From positions 8,767,527 through 8,831,526 of the forward strand of contig JAPWDM010000013.1 in NCBI GenBank assembly GCA_035578155.1: a stretch of 64,000 nucleotides of DNA. Direction: 5' to 3'. The DNA comes from Brachynemurus nebulosus. Its lineage: Eukaryota > Arthropoda > Insecta > Neuroptera > Myrmeleontidae. Positions within the stretch are counted from its first letter, which is position 1; the number at the start of each line of letters is the position of its first letter. Both the position numbers and the translations under genes were made by a program. The notes below the pieces were generated by a model. It made no database searches. It had not been told where the DNA came from and saw only the letters and a program-made list of their open reading frames with translations. Shown piece by piece: positions 47,484 through 58,680 of this stretch.

Positions 47484-50400
47484 ATGTTAAAAAATATGTA
47501 TTCCTTAAATTCAAATCAACCGTTAACATCAATCGCCACACAATGGAAAATGGTTAATGGAGGTGTGAATGATAGTCCCATTGTTGATGATGAGCCAGTA
47601 GCAAAATCCATAGAACCCAAAACCAAGCTCATGACTTTGGGTATTGCTCAGTGGTTTGCATACCGTTATGTATTCATCACCGGCGGTACCGGTTTCATTG
47701 GTAAAGTGCTAATCGAGAAACTGTTACGATCATGTCCGAACATCGAACGAATCTATTTGCTGATACGATACAAACACACGAAATCTCCCGAGGAGCGACT
47801 AATGGAATTGATAAATGATCGAGTAAGTATTATCAAACTTCTTTGTAATTCTTTAAGAATTTGAGGGGAAATTTAAATTGTAGATCTTTGATAATTTACG
47901 GAAATCAAATCCATATTTTTTTGAAAAATTACAAGCCATCAATGGGGATTTGTCGTTGCCAAATCTAAAAATTTCTCAGGACGATCTTGAACAAAAACTC
48001 AATCAAAATGTATCAGTGGTATTTCATTGTGGCGCCATCACTAACGAGAATGAATCAATCAAGTTAACAATTGCAACGAATACGAGCGGGACGAAACATC
48101 TGCTACGAATTGCCAGTCAATTTGTTCAACTAGAGGTTGTTTTTTTTTGCTGAAAATTTGACAATTGTTTAGCTTTACAACCGATTTTATAATAATTTTG
48201 TTATACAGGCGTTTGTTTTTTTGTCACCATTACACGCACAACCTACTAAAGAGGTGGTTGGAGAGTGCATTATGATGCCAGGGAGTCCAGCAAGTAAAGT
48301 GACTGAGTCAATTCTATCATTTCGTAATGGACAAGCCGAAAAATTAACAAAACAGTTAAGTTTTAATCAAAAATCGAAAATTTGGGTCTCTTGGTACAAG
48401 AATGAAAGACTATGATCACTATCCAAAAATTTTGATGGGTACCTTTTTTGGGGGGTGGGGGATGCACAGAAGAGCTAAACATCGAGATTTAACTTCTTCT
48501 CGTTCCCAATCATGACAGCTCTGGTTGCAGCTTAAAACACTGATAGTAACGATTCTGATTAAACGGAAATCCTATTTTAAACCTAAAAATTTTTGAATTA
48601 CCACTATTTCATTATTGTACAATGGTGCCCAATTTAGTCTCCTAACATTCCCTAATATATTTTGAAATAGAACCAAAATATTTCCTTTTTCCACAATTTT
48701 AGAATTCTTGGCCCGAGTAAAAAGAGTAGCTACCATTTTAGCAAAATATTAGCGGAACAAATTATTGCCACAGAAGACAATTATTTACCAGTATGTATTG
48801 TAAGAGCCGGTCAAGGTAAACTAAAAATTTCCAAAAATTTGAATGAAATTTTATGCGAAATTTTTGCATTGCAGTAACCGCCGCCGCTAAAGAACCCGTT
48901 TCTGGGTGGATCGATAAACAAACTGATCTTACAAATCTTATCATAGCCATCGGCAACGGTAGTAAATTCATTTCAGGGGAGATTCGCTAAAAAAAGAAAA
49001 AAAGAAATCGATTTTTTTTTCTTTCTAATTATGTTCCTTAAGGTGTCAGAAATATTCTCCTGACATTTTATTTTTAAAAAATGAAATATCAAAAAATTAT
49101 AGGCATTTCAGTGCACGCAAAAAAAAAGAAAAACAAAATGCTTTTTTCTCGGAAGTACGTTTTTCAACATGGTTTATGTAGATATCTCAAAAAGTATTTG
49201 AGATATCTACATAAACCAAAGTGCATAATTTTTCCTCGATACCGTCATTTTGGCAGGAACTAGGATCTTTTGATTCCGGAATTTATTTTTAAAATGGCGG
49301 CTGTTTATATAGTCGAGAAAAAGCGGTGATTTTTGAAAATTTATTTTCAAAATGCGATTTCTCGCTGGTTTTTATTTATTTTTTTTTCTAAGATCCTAGT
49401 TAGTGTCATAACTGTATATGTACATTTTCACAAAATTCTTGATTTTTAAAAGCTTTTATTTAACTTGCTATGTTAGTAAGTTGGTTTAGATCAAATCTTG
49501 GAATCAAAATTTAGACAGGTTCTAATTGAACTAGAGGTTTCAAATTTTACATACCGATCTAACCTTGATGACAATGCAATATTGTATAATTAGTTTTGCC
49601 CTAAATTGCTCCAAACCAAAATTGTTGATTTTTAATCCTATGCAACTTTTTGACACTTCGAATTGTCAGATATTGTCCATTGATTTTAACATTTCATTTT
49701 TTTGTTTCCATAGTTATGTCTGATTAGGGTAAATTAACCGATTAAAATTTAGGTAAAAAAATTACTTCTTTAATTCTTTTTTTAAATTAATTGTGATGAG
49801 ACTAAAAAGGAGAAAATAAAGTTAAAAAAATGTTTTTTAAGAAAAAGCTTTTATTTAAAAATGGGCTAAAAAAAATAAAATAACTTTTGAGTGAAGTTTG
49901 AAGCAATATCCAACATAATTTATAAAAGCTTGAGGCGTTTCATTAAGTTTAGTAACTACTGAAAAGTAAAATAGCTACACTTATATCCAAAACATCCAAA
50001 ACAGAAATAATTAATGATAACGCCTCAAGCTTTTGTAAATTATATTGCATATTGCTTCAAACTTCACTAAAAATTATTGTATTTTCTTTAGCCCATTTTT
50101 AATTAAAAGCTTTTTCTTAAAAACATTTTTTTTTACTTTAATTAATTTGATTTTAGTTCACTAGGGATTTCAGAACGCGAGGCGAACCATCAAGGTGAAA
50201 AAATCTCGCAGTGTCCACTTCAAAGCCACTTATGCTTAGTTCATTTTTCAATTTTTTTTTTTTTAATTTTTTCGTAGTCTCAAGATATGTAGAAACAATG
50301 TTGTATATTTAATTTTTTAATAAAATATTTTATTGTATAAAAAAAAAATAACAATAAAAAAAGTCGATTTTTGATGTTTTCTTGGCGAATCTCCCTTTAA

Positions 50401-52698
50401 TTAATCTCTTTAAAAAATATTCTAAAACACTTCTATTTTTCTAATCCCCACCAGGATCCCTTCGATTCTACAATTCGAATCCCAATTATACGATAGATAT
50501 CGTTCCGGTGGATGTTGTTGCAAACTGTATGATAAGCGCCGCATGGTTCATTGCAAATAATCGGTAAAAATTTTCAAAAATTACAAATCTCTCACAGACG
50601 TAGATGGAAGTTTCAAATTTTTTTTTTATTTTAGATCTAGCTCTGAAACCATTTTTAATTGTACTACAGGACCATTGAATCCATTAACGTGGGAAAAATT
50701 TAATCGATTAATTCCAAAATATACACGGGAATATCCGTTTGAAAATGTTGTGTGGTATCCGGTACCAAAAGTGGATTGTCCTTCACGACTACGATCAATC
50801 TACAATTACTTTGCGTATAAAATTCCTGCATTCGTTTTGGATATGGGACGAATTTTTATTGCTCGAAAACCACAGTCAGTGCTTTTGTCAATTTAAACAT
50901 AACTTACGGTACCATCACAGTGTGATTTGCCGAAAATATAGTCAATTTTCACAATTTTTTTTCGGATGGATAGGATGGAGGAATGGGGATGGATTTTTTT
51001 TTACGATTAGTACCACTATTTATCCATACAAAAATATTTTTTTTTATTTATTTTTATTTATTTTTTATAATTATTACAATTTTTTTAAAAAAGGTGTCTT
51101 TAAAGAGGCCGAAATTCGGTGCCCACGATTGCGGCCGCAGTTTTTATCTGAAAAAAAATCAAATTGATTATCAATCCCTAGGTAAGCCGCTATGTTCCTA
51201 TAGGAGCTTTTTTTGAAATTTGAAAAAATGGCGGCGGTTTTAATAAAAAATACAACATTTTTTACAGTTTTACAGTTTTACAGTTTTATAAAAATTGGGG
51301 CCGCAATCGAGGGCACCGAATTTCGGACTTTTTTAAAAACATTTTTTCAAAAAATTATAATAATTATAAAAAAAAATAAAAATAAATTAAAAAAATTTGG
51401 GGGACAGGTCTACCCACACTGTCAACTTCCATTAAAGACTAGAGACTACTGTACATAAATATTCCTTTTTTGTCAGGCGACTCCTCCCCTGGGCCCCCGA
51501 TAGAGGCTTTGCTCCATGCACCATATCGGGGACTTCGCCTTCTGTACCTAAGGGTGGGGGCTCCACCCCTATCAAACAAATGATAACATCATAATATGTT
51601 CTCAAGATATACGAGACAAAATATATTTTGGCAAAAAACCAATTTTTTCATGTTTCTTATTTCCTTCTTTTTTTTTTTAATTTTGTAATAAAATACTGGC
51701 GTTTTTAACATCAAGGAAGGTTCTTAGGCTATTATATAATAATGTTATGGTAAAAATTTCATATAATCCACAAAGAACAAATCACTAATCCGAATTTGTT
51801 GATTCGGATCTAATTAAATTAGTCCGGAGTTGATATCATCATTTGTTCTCGAGATATGCGAGACGAAAAAAAATTCACGAACGAACGCACACACAGACAT
51901 CACGCTAAAAACAATGGATTCGGATTCTAGTAACCTTTTCTCAAAATTAGCGATTCGTAAAATTGGACCCATTACAATAACTTCCTATGGGAAGTTAAAA
52001 ATATTTTTGTATTGTTAAATAGAGTGGTATTAATCGTAAAAAAAATTCATTCCCATTCCCCCATCCTATTCATCCGAAAAAAAAAAATTGTAAAAATTGA
52101 CTATTTTTCGGCAAATCACACTGTGATCGTACCTTAATAATAATTTTTTTTTAAACTTAGGTTCTTTAAGTCACCAGATCAACATATAAGCGACGAGATT
52201 TTGAATGATTTTCAATTCTACACAACTAATCAGTGGCTTAGCGACAATACAAATTTATTGAAACTACAATCGGCTGTGAGTCGGGAAGATCAAGATATAT
52301 TTAACATGAACATAAAGTCACTGGTGTGGGAACAGTATTTAGAAAATTATGTTAAAGGTATACGACGCTTCATTTTGAAACAGGACGATACAACAATTAC
52401 CAGTTCTAAAACTCTCTTACGACGGTAAAGATTACATCTTTATTTTAATTTAACCGGCAAACGATACAAGAATTTTTTTCTAATTTATGCATATTTTGCT
52501 TGTAGATATTATTTTTTTGCAGCTTGTTTTCAATTTTTATGGATTGCATTGAGTTGTTTCGTCTACAACAATCCATTAATAATCAATTTAATAAAAGAAT
52601 ATTTTAATAATTTAAAAGATTGGTATGCGAGTTATAATATTTCTGTACCTGTAACGGATCTGTCACTACTTGGAGTCCGAGTGGAAAATGTTAAATAA
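47484..52698 (+). CDS. Fatty acyl-CoA reductase (FAR), nine coding exons, 579 aa
   Basis: Insect-type fatty acyl-CoA reductase: reduces fatty acyl-CoA to a fatty alcohol with NADPH, for waxes, hydrocarbons or pheromones; family members act at the ER or peroxisome membrane. Exons: 47484-47822, 47884-48135, 48209-48354, 48703-48815, 48875-48958, 50455-50563, 50635-50874, 52161-52424, 52506-52698. All introns are GT..AG and all phases agree; the coding length is 1740 nt including TAA. Visible motifs: Rossmann loop TGGTGFIG at residues 66-73 followed by [19 protein letters not shown] near the middle of exon 2; YHFSK (Y256, K260), the catalytic Tyr-xxx-Lys; [12 protein letters not shown] at 284-295; VPVDVVAN in exon 6; [12 protein letters not shown] at 356-367; FAR_C domain about 418-516 with [11 protein letters not shown]; hydrophobic segment 517-536. 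Odd points: the usual STAY motif reads SPLH (203-206), and the usual V-R-P-S reads V-R-A-G (279-282). The start at 47484 follows a pyrimidine-rich AG, so a non-coding first exon may lie upstream; Met at 47544 is an alternative. Length is slightly above the usual 500-550 because of an N-terminal extension. Confidence 0.93.
49171..49217. repeat. Perfect 21-bp-arm palindrome in FAR intron 5
   Basis: Arms beginning GGTTTATGTAGATATCTC and ending with its reverse complement are separated by a 5-base loop. It is transcribed as part of the FAR pre-mRNA if the gene is expressed. Confidence 0.85.
49817..50140. repeat. Long hairpin (about 120-bp arms) in FAR intron 5
   Basis: The left arm, 49817 to about 49942, runs through TTAAGAAAAAGCTTTTA, AATGGGCTAAA, GAAGTTTGAAGCAATAT and AAAGCTTGAGGCGTTT. 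The right arm, about 50020-50140, carries the reverse complements in reversed order. The loop is about 80 bases. Arms differ at scattered positions, as expected of an old foldback MITE. Transcribed with the gene, it would fold into a long imperfect dsRNA stem. Confidence 0.8.
50908..52133. mobile_element. Inverted-repeat element filling FAR intron 7
   Basis: Ends at 50908 (GGTACCATCACAGTGTGATT) and 52133 (reverse complement of GGTACGATCACAGTGTGATT) match for about 115 bases with few differences. TTA lies close outside both ends (50904-50906 and 52134-52136, with one extra base on the left), which suggests a PIF/Harbinger-type TTA target site. A second inverted repeat sits inside: arms about 51036-51147 and 51285-51392, carrying GAAATTCGGTGCCC. 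A short GC-rich stretch lies at 51480-51570. No transposase is visible. Confidence 0.7.
51260..51288 (+). repeat. Short TTTTACAG tandem repeat
   Basis: About three direct copies of TTTTACAG inside the intron 7 element. Confidence 0.7.
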
Positions 52699-52756
52699 AT
52701 CAAATATATAAGTATTGTTTTTTTTTTTATGAGATTAAAAATATTTATAGAACAAA

Positions 52757-52804
52757 AATAAATGTCTTAAAACGAGAAACATTTACTTGTGTTTAATCAA
52801 TAAA
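52757..52804 (+). promoter_or_regulatory. Poly(A) signals of the FAR gene
   Basis: Two AATAAA hexamers, at 52757-52762 and 52799-52804, lie 59 and 101 bases after the FAR stop codon. A further AATAAA overlaps the stop codon itself. Their position fits a short 3' UTR ending around 52.8 kb. The hexamer is common in AT-rich DNA, so the call rests on position. Confidence 0.55.
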
Positions 52805-53790
52805 GAATAGTGTAAATAGTACCAACTTCTTAAAAGGTTCTTATAGCCATTGTTATTGTTAAAAAAATTTTGAAATGTTGCAACGAATCAGGTAGGAATC
52901 ATTTTTAAATATAAACTGTCTCAAAACGGGCTCTTTCGGCCCGTATGGCCATTGACGAAACATGTCACAGACATTTAAAACGTTAAATAAAGTGGTATTA
53001 GTAAAGTAAAAACTGTCTTTTCATTTTTAAAATGGAATACCATAAAGTAACGCTCAAATCTATCAAATATAAACTGTTTTATTTAACATCAACTGGAGGA
53101 AAAATTTCGAAAAATAATATAAAATATATTTTTTAATAATTTTTGAATTTGTAAGTTTGTCCCAAACAACCCCCATCAGAACTAGTCCCATCCCAAAACG
53201 TTAGAAACGTGTCTTAAAAAAATCCTACTAATAATGGGTAGTGTTAGCCACGAGATTGGAAAAATCCTACAACTCTGTTATCACTTTTCTATGGATTATT
53301 TCTAAAGGTTTTTTTTAACCATTTTACAATGGGAAGTTTTCAAAAACAGTAAAAGAAAAAATTAAACAAATTTTAATCTAGTATGTATGTCATTAAAACG
53401 ACTGGACCAAAAATTATATTTAAAGAAATTATTTTTAAAATTCTTAGAGATAGTTTTTTTCAAATGATACCTCTCACGATATATGAAACCCTCTCCCTCT
53501 TTTAATCCCAATTTTTTATTAAGACGTCATCAAAACCTAACTTCACCGTATTAACCATTATTCAATGGGCCGGCATTTGTTTTGTGTATATGTATCAAAT
53601 TTTAATTTCATATATGTTGCGCAGTAACGTCAAAGTAAACAAAGTAGTTTGTATTTTGTTTTCATCGTTTGTATATAATATAAACATTTAATGAAATTTG
53701 AGATGGATTGAAAATTGTATTCCTTTAATATAAAATTTATATTTAATTTTATTTAAATCAAAAAGGAAAAAAATCGTAGAAAAAATATCG
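52805..53790. other. No gene seen
   Basis: AT-rich DNA downstream of the FAR gene with no supported feature. Confidence 0.5.
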
Positions 53791-53828
53791 TATTCAACTC
53801 GTTTGCAATGGCTATTACTCACTCGGAT

Positions 53829-54242
53829 TAAGGATGATCGATATTCATCGATGGTAGAAAAACATCGCGATGTTACGAAAATAGTATTGAAACATCGATA
53901 TTACTCTAAGCTATTTAGTAGTTAAAAAGTCCTGAAGCTAATTTAAAACAAGATCCATTACTTTTATGACAAGTACTAGGATCCACTTATTACTTGAAAA
54001 AAGTTACCATTAAATATTTGTGTTTCACAGCAACTTCAACAGCTTCAGAGAGACTTTTTTCAAAAGCTGGGCAGCATTTTTATCAACAAAGGAACAGATT
54101 AAAAGGGAAACTTCTAACAAAGTGACCTTTTTTTGCAAAGTGTACCAAATAAATACTGGTAATGTTAATTTTTAATAAATAAAATAATAGATTATAATGG
54201 TTGTTTATTATATCGATGTTTTTCTAATATAGATCATCCCTA
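53829..54242 (+). mobile_element. hAT element with imperfect 8-bp TSD
   Basis: TAAGGATGATCGATATTCAT and complement of TAGGGATGATCTATATTAGA are the ends; both continue into AGAAAAACATCG. Flanks are ACTCGGAT (53821-53828) and ACTCAGAT (54243-54250), an 8-base duplication with one later change. It retains the 3' end of a hAT transposase gene. Confidence 0.8.
54012..54125 (+). pseudogene. hAT transposase C-terminal dimerisation domain relic
   Basis: The frame reads KYLCFTATSTASERLFSKAG then QHFYQQRNRLKGKLLTK and a stop. A-T-S-x-x-S-E-R-x-F-S-x-A-G followed by R-N-R-L is the signature of the hAT family C-terminal dimerisation domain. The upstream catalytic region is deleted or decayed. Confidence 0.85.
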
Positions 54243-54328
54243 ACTCAGATGCATTACGACACTCGCCTCGTAAACTCGGCTCGTGTCACAATTTCATCTT
54301 CGTGAGTAATAGCTATCATTACCAGCTT

Positions 54329-55289
54329 GTTGAATAATATACTATGAAGATTATCGTAGATCAGAGCGGTCCAATTTCATTTCCAACATTCCTAAATTGT
54401 ATTGAAAACACTTACAAATACGCTATTTAAAACTATATTTTTACGTTCGCTTAAAAAGAACCCATGCTAATAATTACATTATATCTACACCTGTTCTATT
54501 TAATCATTCATATATAAAATAATTTTCAAAAATAAAAAAAATTACTAAGAGAATTAAAAACCATAATTTATTTTTTACTCTCGTTTAGTCTCGTACTTAA
54601 CAAATTGTGAAAATAAAATTTATTAAATGGTCATAATTATTTTATATAGGAATTGTGAAACCAGATAACAAAAACAAATTATGCAACTCACATAATAAGC
54701 CTGCGAGCATTTATTCTCTATACGACGAGTACCTACTACGAGTACATTTATTTCATGTTCACGTTCACGCTAGGTAGTACGTATCCCGCTATCCTGTACA
54801 ATATCAGGGAACACGGTCCACACCGACATATAAATATAATGAAGTTGTGTCATAAAGGCATTACAATATCTCTGCATATTTTATTATGTAGGTATGTATA
54901 ATATACACTTTGCAACTTTGCGAAAATTATTATAAATTCAGTGAACTTAAATTCCACTCAGTGTGAAATTATTACAAATTAACGATTGTCCTAAAGCCAT
55001 TTCGATTGCTTTGAAGTCGGGGATTTGTGTCCAAAAATATACTGGTAATTAATCTGAGTGAATTTTTTAATTTTGCTGAAATATGGTATATAAATGCATA
55101 GATAGGTAACCTTTTTTAAGAAAACAGTCCGGGTGAGTAGAAGATTATGGGGGATTCTTGAGGCTCCTTTTTATGGAAATTAACATTGTATTAAAACTCC
55201 ATCTTATGGAGTTTTGAGAGTCAAGTGCGAGCAGCCAGCGATTGTCCAGCGTGTGTGTCGATTGTCTAAGTTTAGCGGCAAGTAAGAGT
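54329..55289. other. No gene seen
   Basis: AT-rich DNA without a supported feature. Confidence 0.5.
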
Positions 55290-55499
55290 GAATACATGTC
55301 TGTGACGTCATCAGATGGAGATCTCAACCGGCGTGGATAAATGGTTTTCAACAGAGCAGTAACTGGTTTTAACTGGTCGGGTAACTGGTCGGTACTGCTC
55401 TGATTGGTAGCGGTTACTGCTCTGGTTAATAGCGCTTAACAACCAGTTTAAATCAGTTACTGCCCTGTTACATCTGATGACGTCACAGACATGCATTCA
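55290..55499. repeat. 210-bp foldback element
   Basis: Ends ATACATGTCTGTGACGTCAT and complement of ATGCATGTCTGTGACGTCAT match for about 28 bases. Inside, AGAGCAGTAACTGG words are repeated in both orientations. Probably a MITE; flanking duplication unclear. Confidence 0.8.
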
Positions 55500-56980
55500 T
55501 TATTTTGATTGTCTAACTGTACGATAATAGTTGAATAATTTATTACCACAACAAATTTTTTTAGACATTAGAAGCCATATTTTTTAGTTACGGCAACTAA
55601 GAAAATTTATTTAGTGCCGCATTTCACAAAAAAATTCTAGTAGTTCTGAATTTTGTATTCAGTATTAGATTTTAACACTGTATGGTCCGCCCATCTACGT
55701 AAAAATCTTTCCCAAGGGCCGGCAATATTCAAGACGTGTAAACATACACATTTCTAATAAAATCAGTAACAAAAAATACAATAACAATAAACTGATAAAA
55801 AATTATTTAAAAAAAAACGCAAACAATTACATATACTTTTATTACAATTGTATTTACATATTTCAATAATATTACAAAAAAAAAAAAAAAAAAAAAACTG
55901 ATAATCAATTATATTTTGTTTATATTGTATTAAGTTTTTTGCGTTAATAATAATTTATTGGTCAACGTAATTTACAGAAACCTTATAGAAAATTCAGTTT
56001 CATTTTTTCTGCTGCGTGTATACGTAAATTTTAAAGTTCAGTGCAACAAATCGCATCAGGGCAAAAACAAAAAAAAAGGGAAACAAAAAACGTCATAATA
56101 GATTCAATTCTGTAGCATTAATACAACAAAATGAAGAGAAACAAGCCTCAGTTCTGTGGTGGTACACACGAAATAGTGCACTGCACACAAGTAAATCACT
56201 AACAACCAAGTACACTTCCCGACAAAATTCAGTTAAAACTCCGAAAACTCCGAAAACGAGAGTCTTGTTTGTTACATCGTTCGAAGGTGGTTAACTTAAT
56301 TCACTTTATGCTCATACACAACTTTAGGTACGTCTGAAGAAGATACGATTAAAAAAAAAAGAAACAGAGACAACTGTCGACACACACACACACACACACA
56401 CACACTCCCTGGAAGAAAATGAAATTATATTTCTTCATAAAATGTCCCAAGGCGGTATTTGTCTACCTCGCAACTTTTCAAGATTTTCTAACATATTATA
56501 TTTAAACAGCCGACAACGATTTCTACTATTTCGTTTTTTTTTTCTCTTTGCATAATAACTATTCCTTCCATACGTTTACTCACTCCGTTTGTTCATTCAC
56601 TCACTTCAGCACAGTGAGTAATTCACGAGCAACAGCAAGTTTAGGTTAGTCTAAATATGTAGGGGAAAGGTGGTTCTGTCAAAACAAAACTATTTTTACT
56701 GTGTACCAATGCACATCCATGTGCGCTTGAGTTCGAGCTACCGTCATTTCAAAGATGGCGGACGGCTACATGGAAACAATTTGAAAATTCTGAACAAACG
56801 GTAGACCCCTATGGAACGGTGGTTGTTCAACAAAGTTACGGGCATAATGTTTTCGCCATTTACAAAATTCTTAAATACAAAGTTTTAGCTAAAAACAATC
56901 GCTTTGAACGAAATTCACAGTCGCTCTCATTTTTTATATTACAAAATTACAATTGTAATGAAAATATTATTTATCTATGC
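55500..56980. other. Simple repeats, no gene seen
   Basis: AT-rich DNA with a run of about 22 A at 55876-55898 and (CA)n at 56381-56405. No coding frame supported. Confidence 0.5.
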
Positions 56981-56982
56981 AG

Positions 56983-57441
56983 CCATTCTTTTGTTACGGA
57001 CGTGACATTTTCTCTCACTTTACACGCCTTCTCATAAGAAAAAAAAATATAATAATCAGGCACAATTTCACGCTTTCTCATAAGAAAAAAAAAATATATT
57101 ATTTTTTTCTTATAAATTTTCAATACTAAGCAGATAGACAAATGTGTACACAATATTTATACTGAATATAAAATACATAACATTATTAGTTTTAATGCAA
57201 GAGCTAATAGAGTTTGTGTTACAGATGTGACAAAAAAGTACCTTTTGTCGCGTCCGTAACATATCTCTAGCATTAAGACTAATAATGTTATGTATTTTAT
57301 ATTCAGTACAAATATTGTGTACACATTTGCCTATCTGCTTAGTATTGAAAATTTATAAGAAAAAAATAACATATATATTTTTTTCTTATGAGAAAGCGTA
57401 AATATGTGCATGAGAATGTCATGTGCGTAACTAAAGAATGG
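56983..57441. mobile_element. Long-hairpin foldback element
   Basis: Outer inverted ends CCATTCTTTTGTTACGGACG and its diverged complement enclose a core at 57071-57398 that is nearly one continuous hairpin. Arms of about 150 bases include GTACACAATATTTATACTGA and CTAAGCAGATAG, and the centre is ACAAAAAAGTACCTTTTGT. No coding region. Likely a MITE; terminal duplication not resolved. Confidence 0.8.
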
Positions 57442-57648
57442 ATGTTATGTATCAGTTTGAATATTTTTAAGTAATTAATTTTATCTGTCAGTAGATAACA
57501 AGTCGAGAGCGAACTAACCTACTACCCTTTTTCAAGATAAGATTAAAATCAGGCCGCAGGAGCGAACTAGTATGCGAGAGTGAACTGCAAAGGTTATGTT
57601 TCAAAAGAATGGCTGTATATGATTTCTATTTAATTTTCCTAAATCTTT

Positions 57649-58680
57649 TGGTACAGATCCACAGTAACCTTATTACGTTTGGTACAGAATAGGGGTGTGC
57701 GAATTATTTGAAATGTCGAATAATTCGCACCGAATCCAATAGTAATATTCGATTCGAATTTCGAATCGAATAATTCGATTTTTCGAATAATTCGAAAAAT
57801 CGAATTATTCGAAAAATATTTGAATTATTCGAAAGAGAACGAATAATTTGAAAAATCGAATTATTCGAAAGAAAACGAATAATTCGAAAAATCGAATTAT
57901 TCGGAAGAAGACGAATAATTCGAATAGCTCGAATTTTTGTTTTTTCTTTTGATTCTTAGAGATTTTTAAACATTTAATTTAAATAAAAATAAAAAAAATC
58001 GATAACATTACAATAATTGCATAAATGGAAAGTTACATTATGCCTAAAGAACAGGATAAATCAATCAGTAATAATAAAAGTTTATTGTTACAAAAACTTG
58101 TCGCCCCATGACAGTAGGTGTAATAGCTGAATTTTCGATTCGAATATTCCTTAAAACTTAAAACATAAAAAAATGCGATAAAAGAATCCACTGCAATAAC
58201 TTCCCAGTAGGAAGTTAAAAAGAATTATTTTTTGGATGAATTTGCTCTGTAAATGAAACTATATTAATATATGATATATATAAGTTATATTATTAAAGTT
58301 CTTAGTATGTTTAAGTCTTAGAAATAAAAAAAAAAAAAGTTCGAGCTATCCGAAAAAATGAAATAAATAATTCGTTTTTTCGAATTATTCGAAAAAAACG
58401 AATAATTCGAAAAAATCGAATTATTCGTTTTCTTTCGAATAATTCGATTCGAAATCGAATCGAATAGCACTATTCGATTCGAGCACTATTCGCACACCCC
58501 TAGTACAGAACTGTTATGGTCTTACTACTATTCTCACAGAATCGCTGTAACCTTACCACTTTTGGTACAGAACCACTGTAACTTTACTACTTTTTGTACA
58601 GAACTACTGGAATCTTACTACTTTTGGTACGGAATAGCTGTAACCTTACTACTTAAACTTTTGTGATCTTAGTACTTTTG
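57649..58680 (+). repeat. Minisatellite of about 30-bp units, split by a transposon
   Basis: Units of the form TTTTGGTACAGAA plus CACTGTAAC plus TTACTAC occur at 57649-57689 and about 58503-58680. The array was interrupted by the element at 57690-58502. Related units occur again at about 63485-63605. Confidence 0.8.
57690..58502. mobile_element. 813-bp hAT-like element with perfect 8-bp TSD
   Basis: Ends TAGGGGTGTGCGAA and complement, TTCGCACACCCCTA. The 8-base duplication GTACAGAA lies at 57682-57689 and 58503-58510. Both subterminal regions are dense arrays of CGAATTATTCGAAAAAT words in both orientations. A family A-like word (GTAATAGCTGAATTT) and CTTCCCAGTAGGAAG occur in the centre. No transposase. 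Confidence 0.92.

Larger units (their letters stand above)
48976..50396. mobile_element. Inverted-repeat element filling FAR intron 5
   Basis: Intron 5 (48959-50454) is far longer than its neighbours. Nearly all of it lies between inverted ends: GGGGAGATTCGCTAA at the left, and on the right the reverse complement of GGGAGATTCGCCAA. Inside are a short perfect palindrome at 49171-49217 and a long hairpin at 49817-50140. No transposase frame is visible, so this looks like a non-autonomous DNA element. Clear target-site duplications were not found, so the exact ends are approximate. Confidence 0.6.
53793..54328. repeat. Old foldback element interrupted by a hAT insertion
   Basis: ATTCAACTCGTTTGCAATGG and TATTACTCAC on the left are mirrored at about 54300-54328 by GTGAGTAATAGC and CAGCTTGTTGAAT. 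Between them sits the hAT relic at 53829-54242, which must have inserted later. Confidence 0.55.

Noticed and set aside
48221..48415. Unspliced frame running past FAR exon 3
   Set aside because: The phase-compatible donor at 48355 and acceptor at 48702 join to give the YxxxK motif in frame, so the read-through is intronic.
50739..51167. 142-codon frame overlapping FAR exon 7 and intron 7
   Set aside because: Out of frame with the FAR exon and made of low-complexity F/Y/I codons from T-rich transposon sequence.
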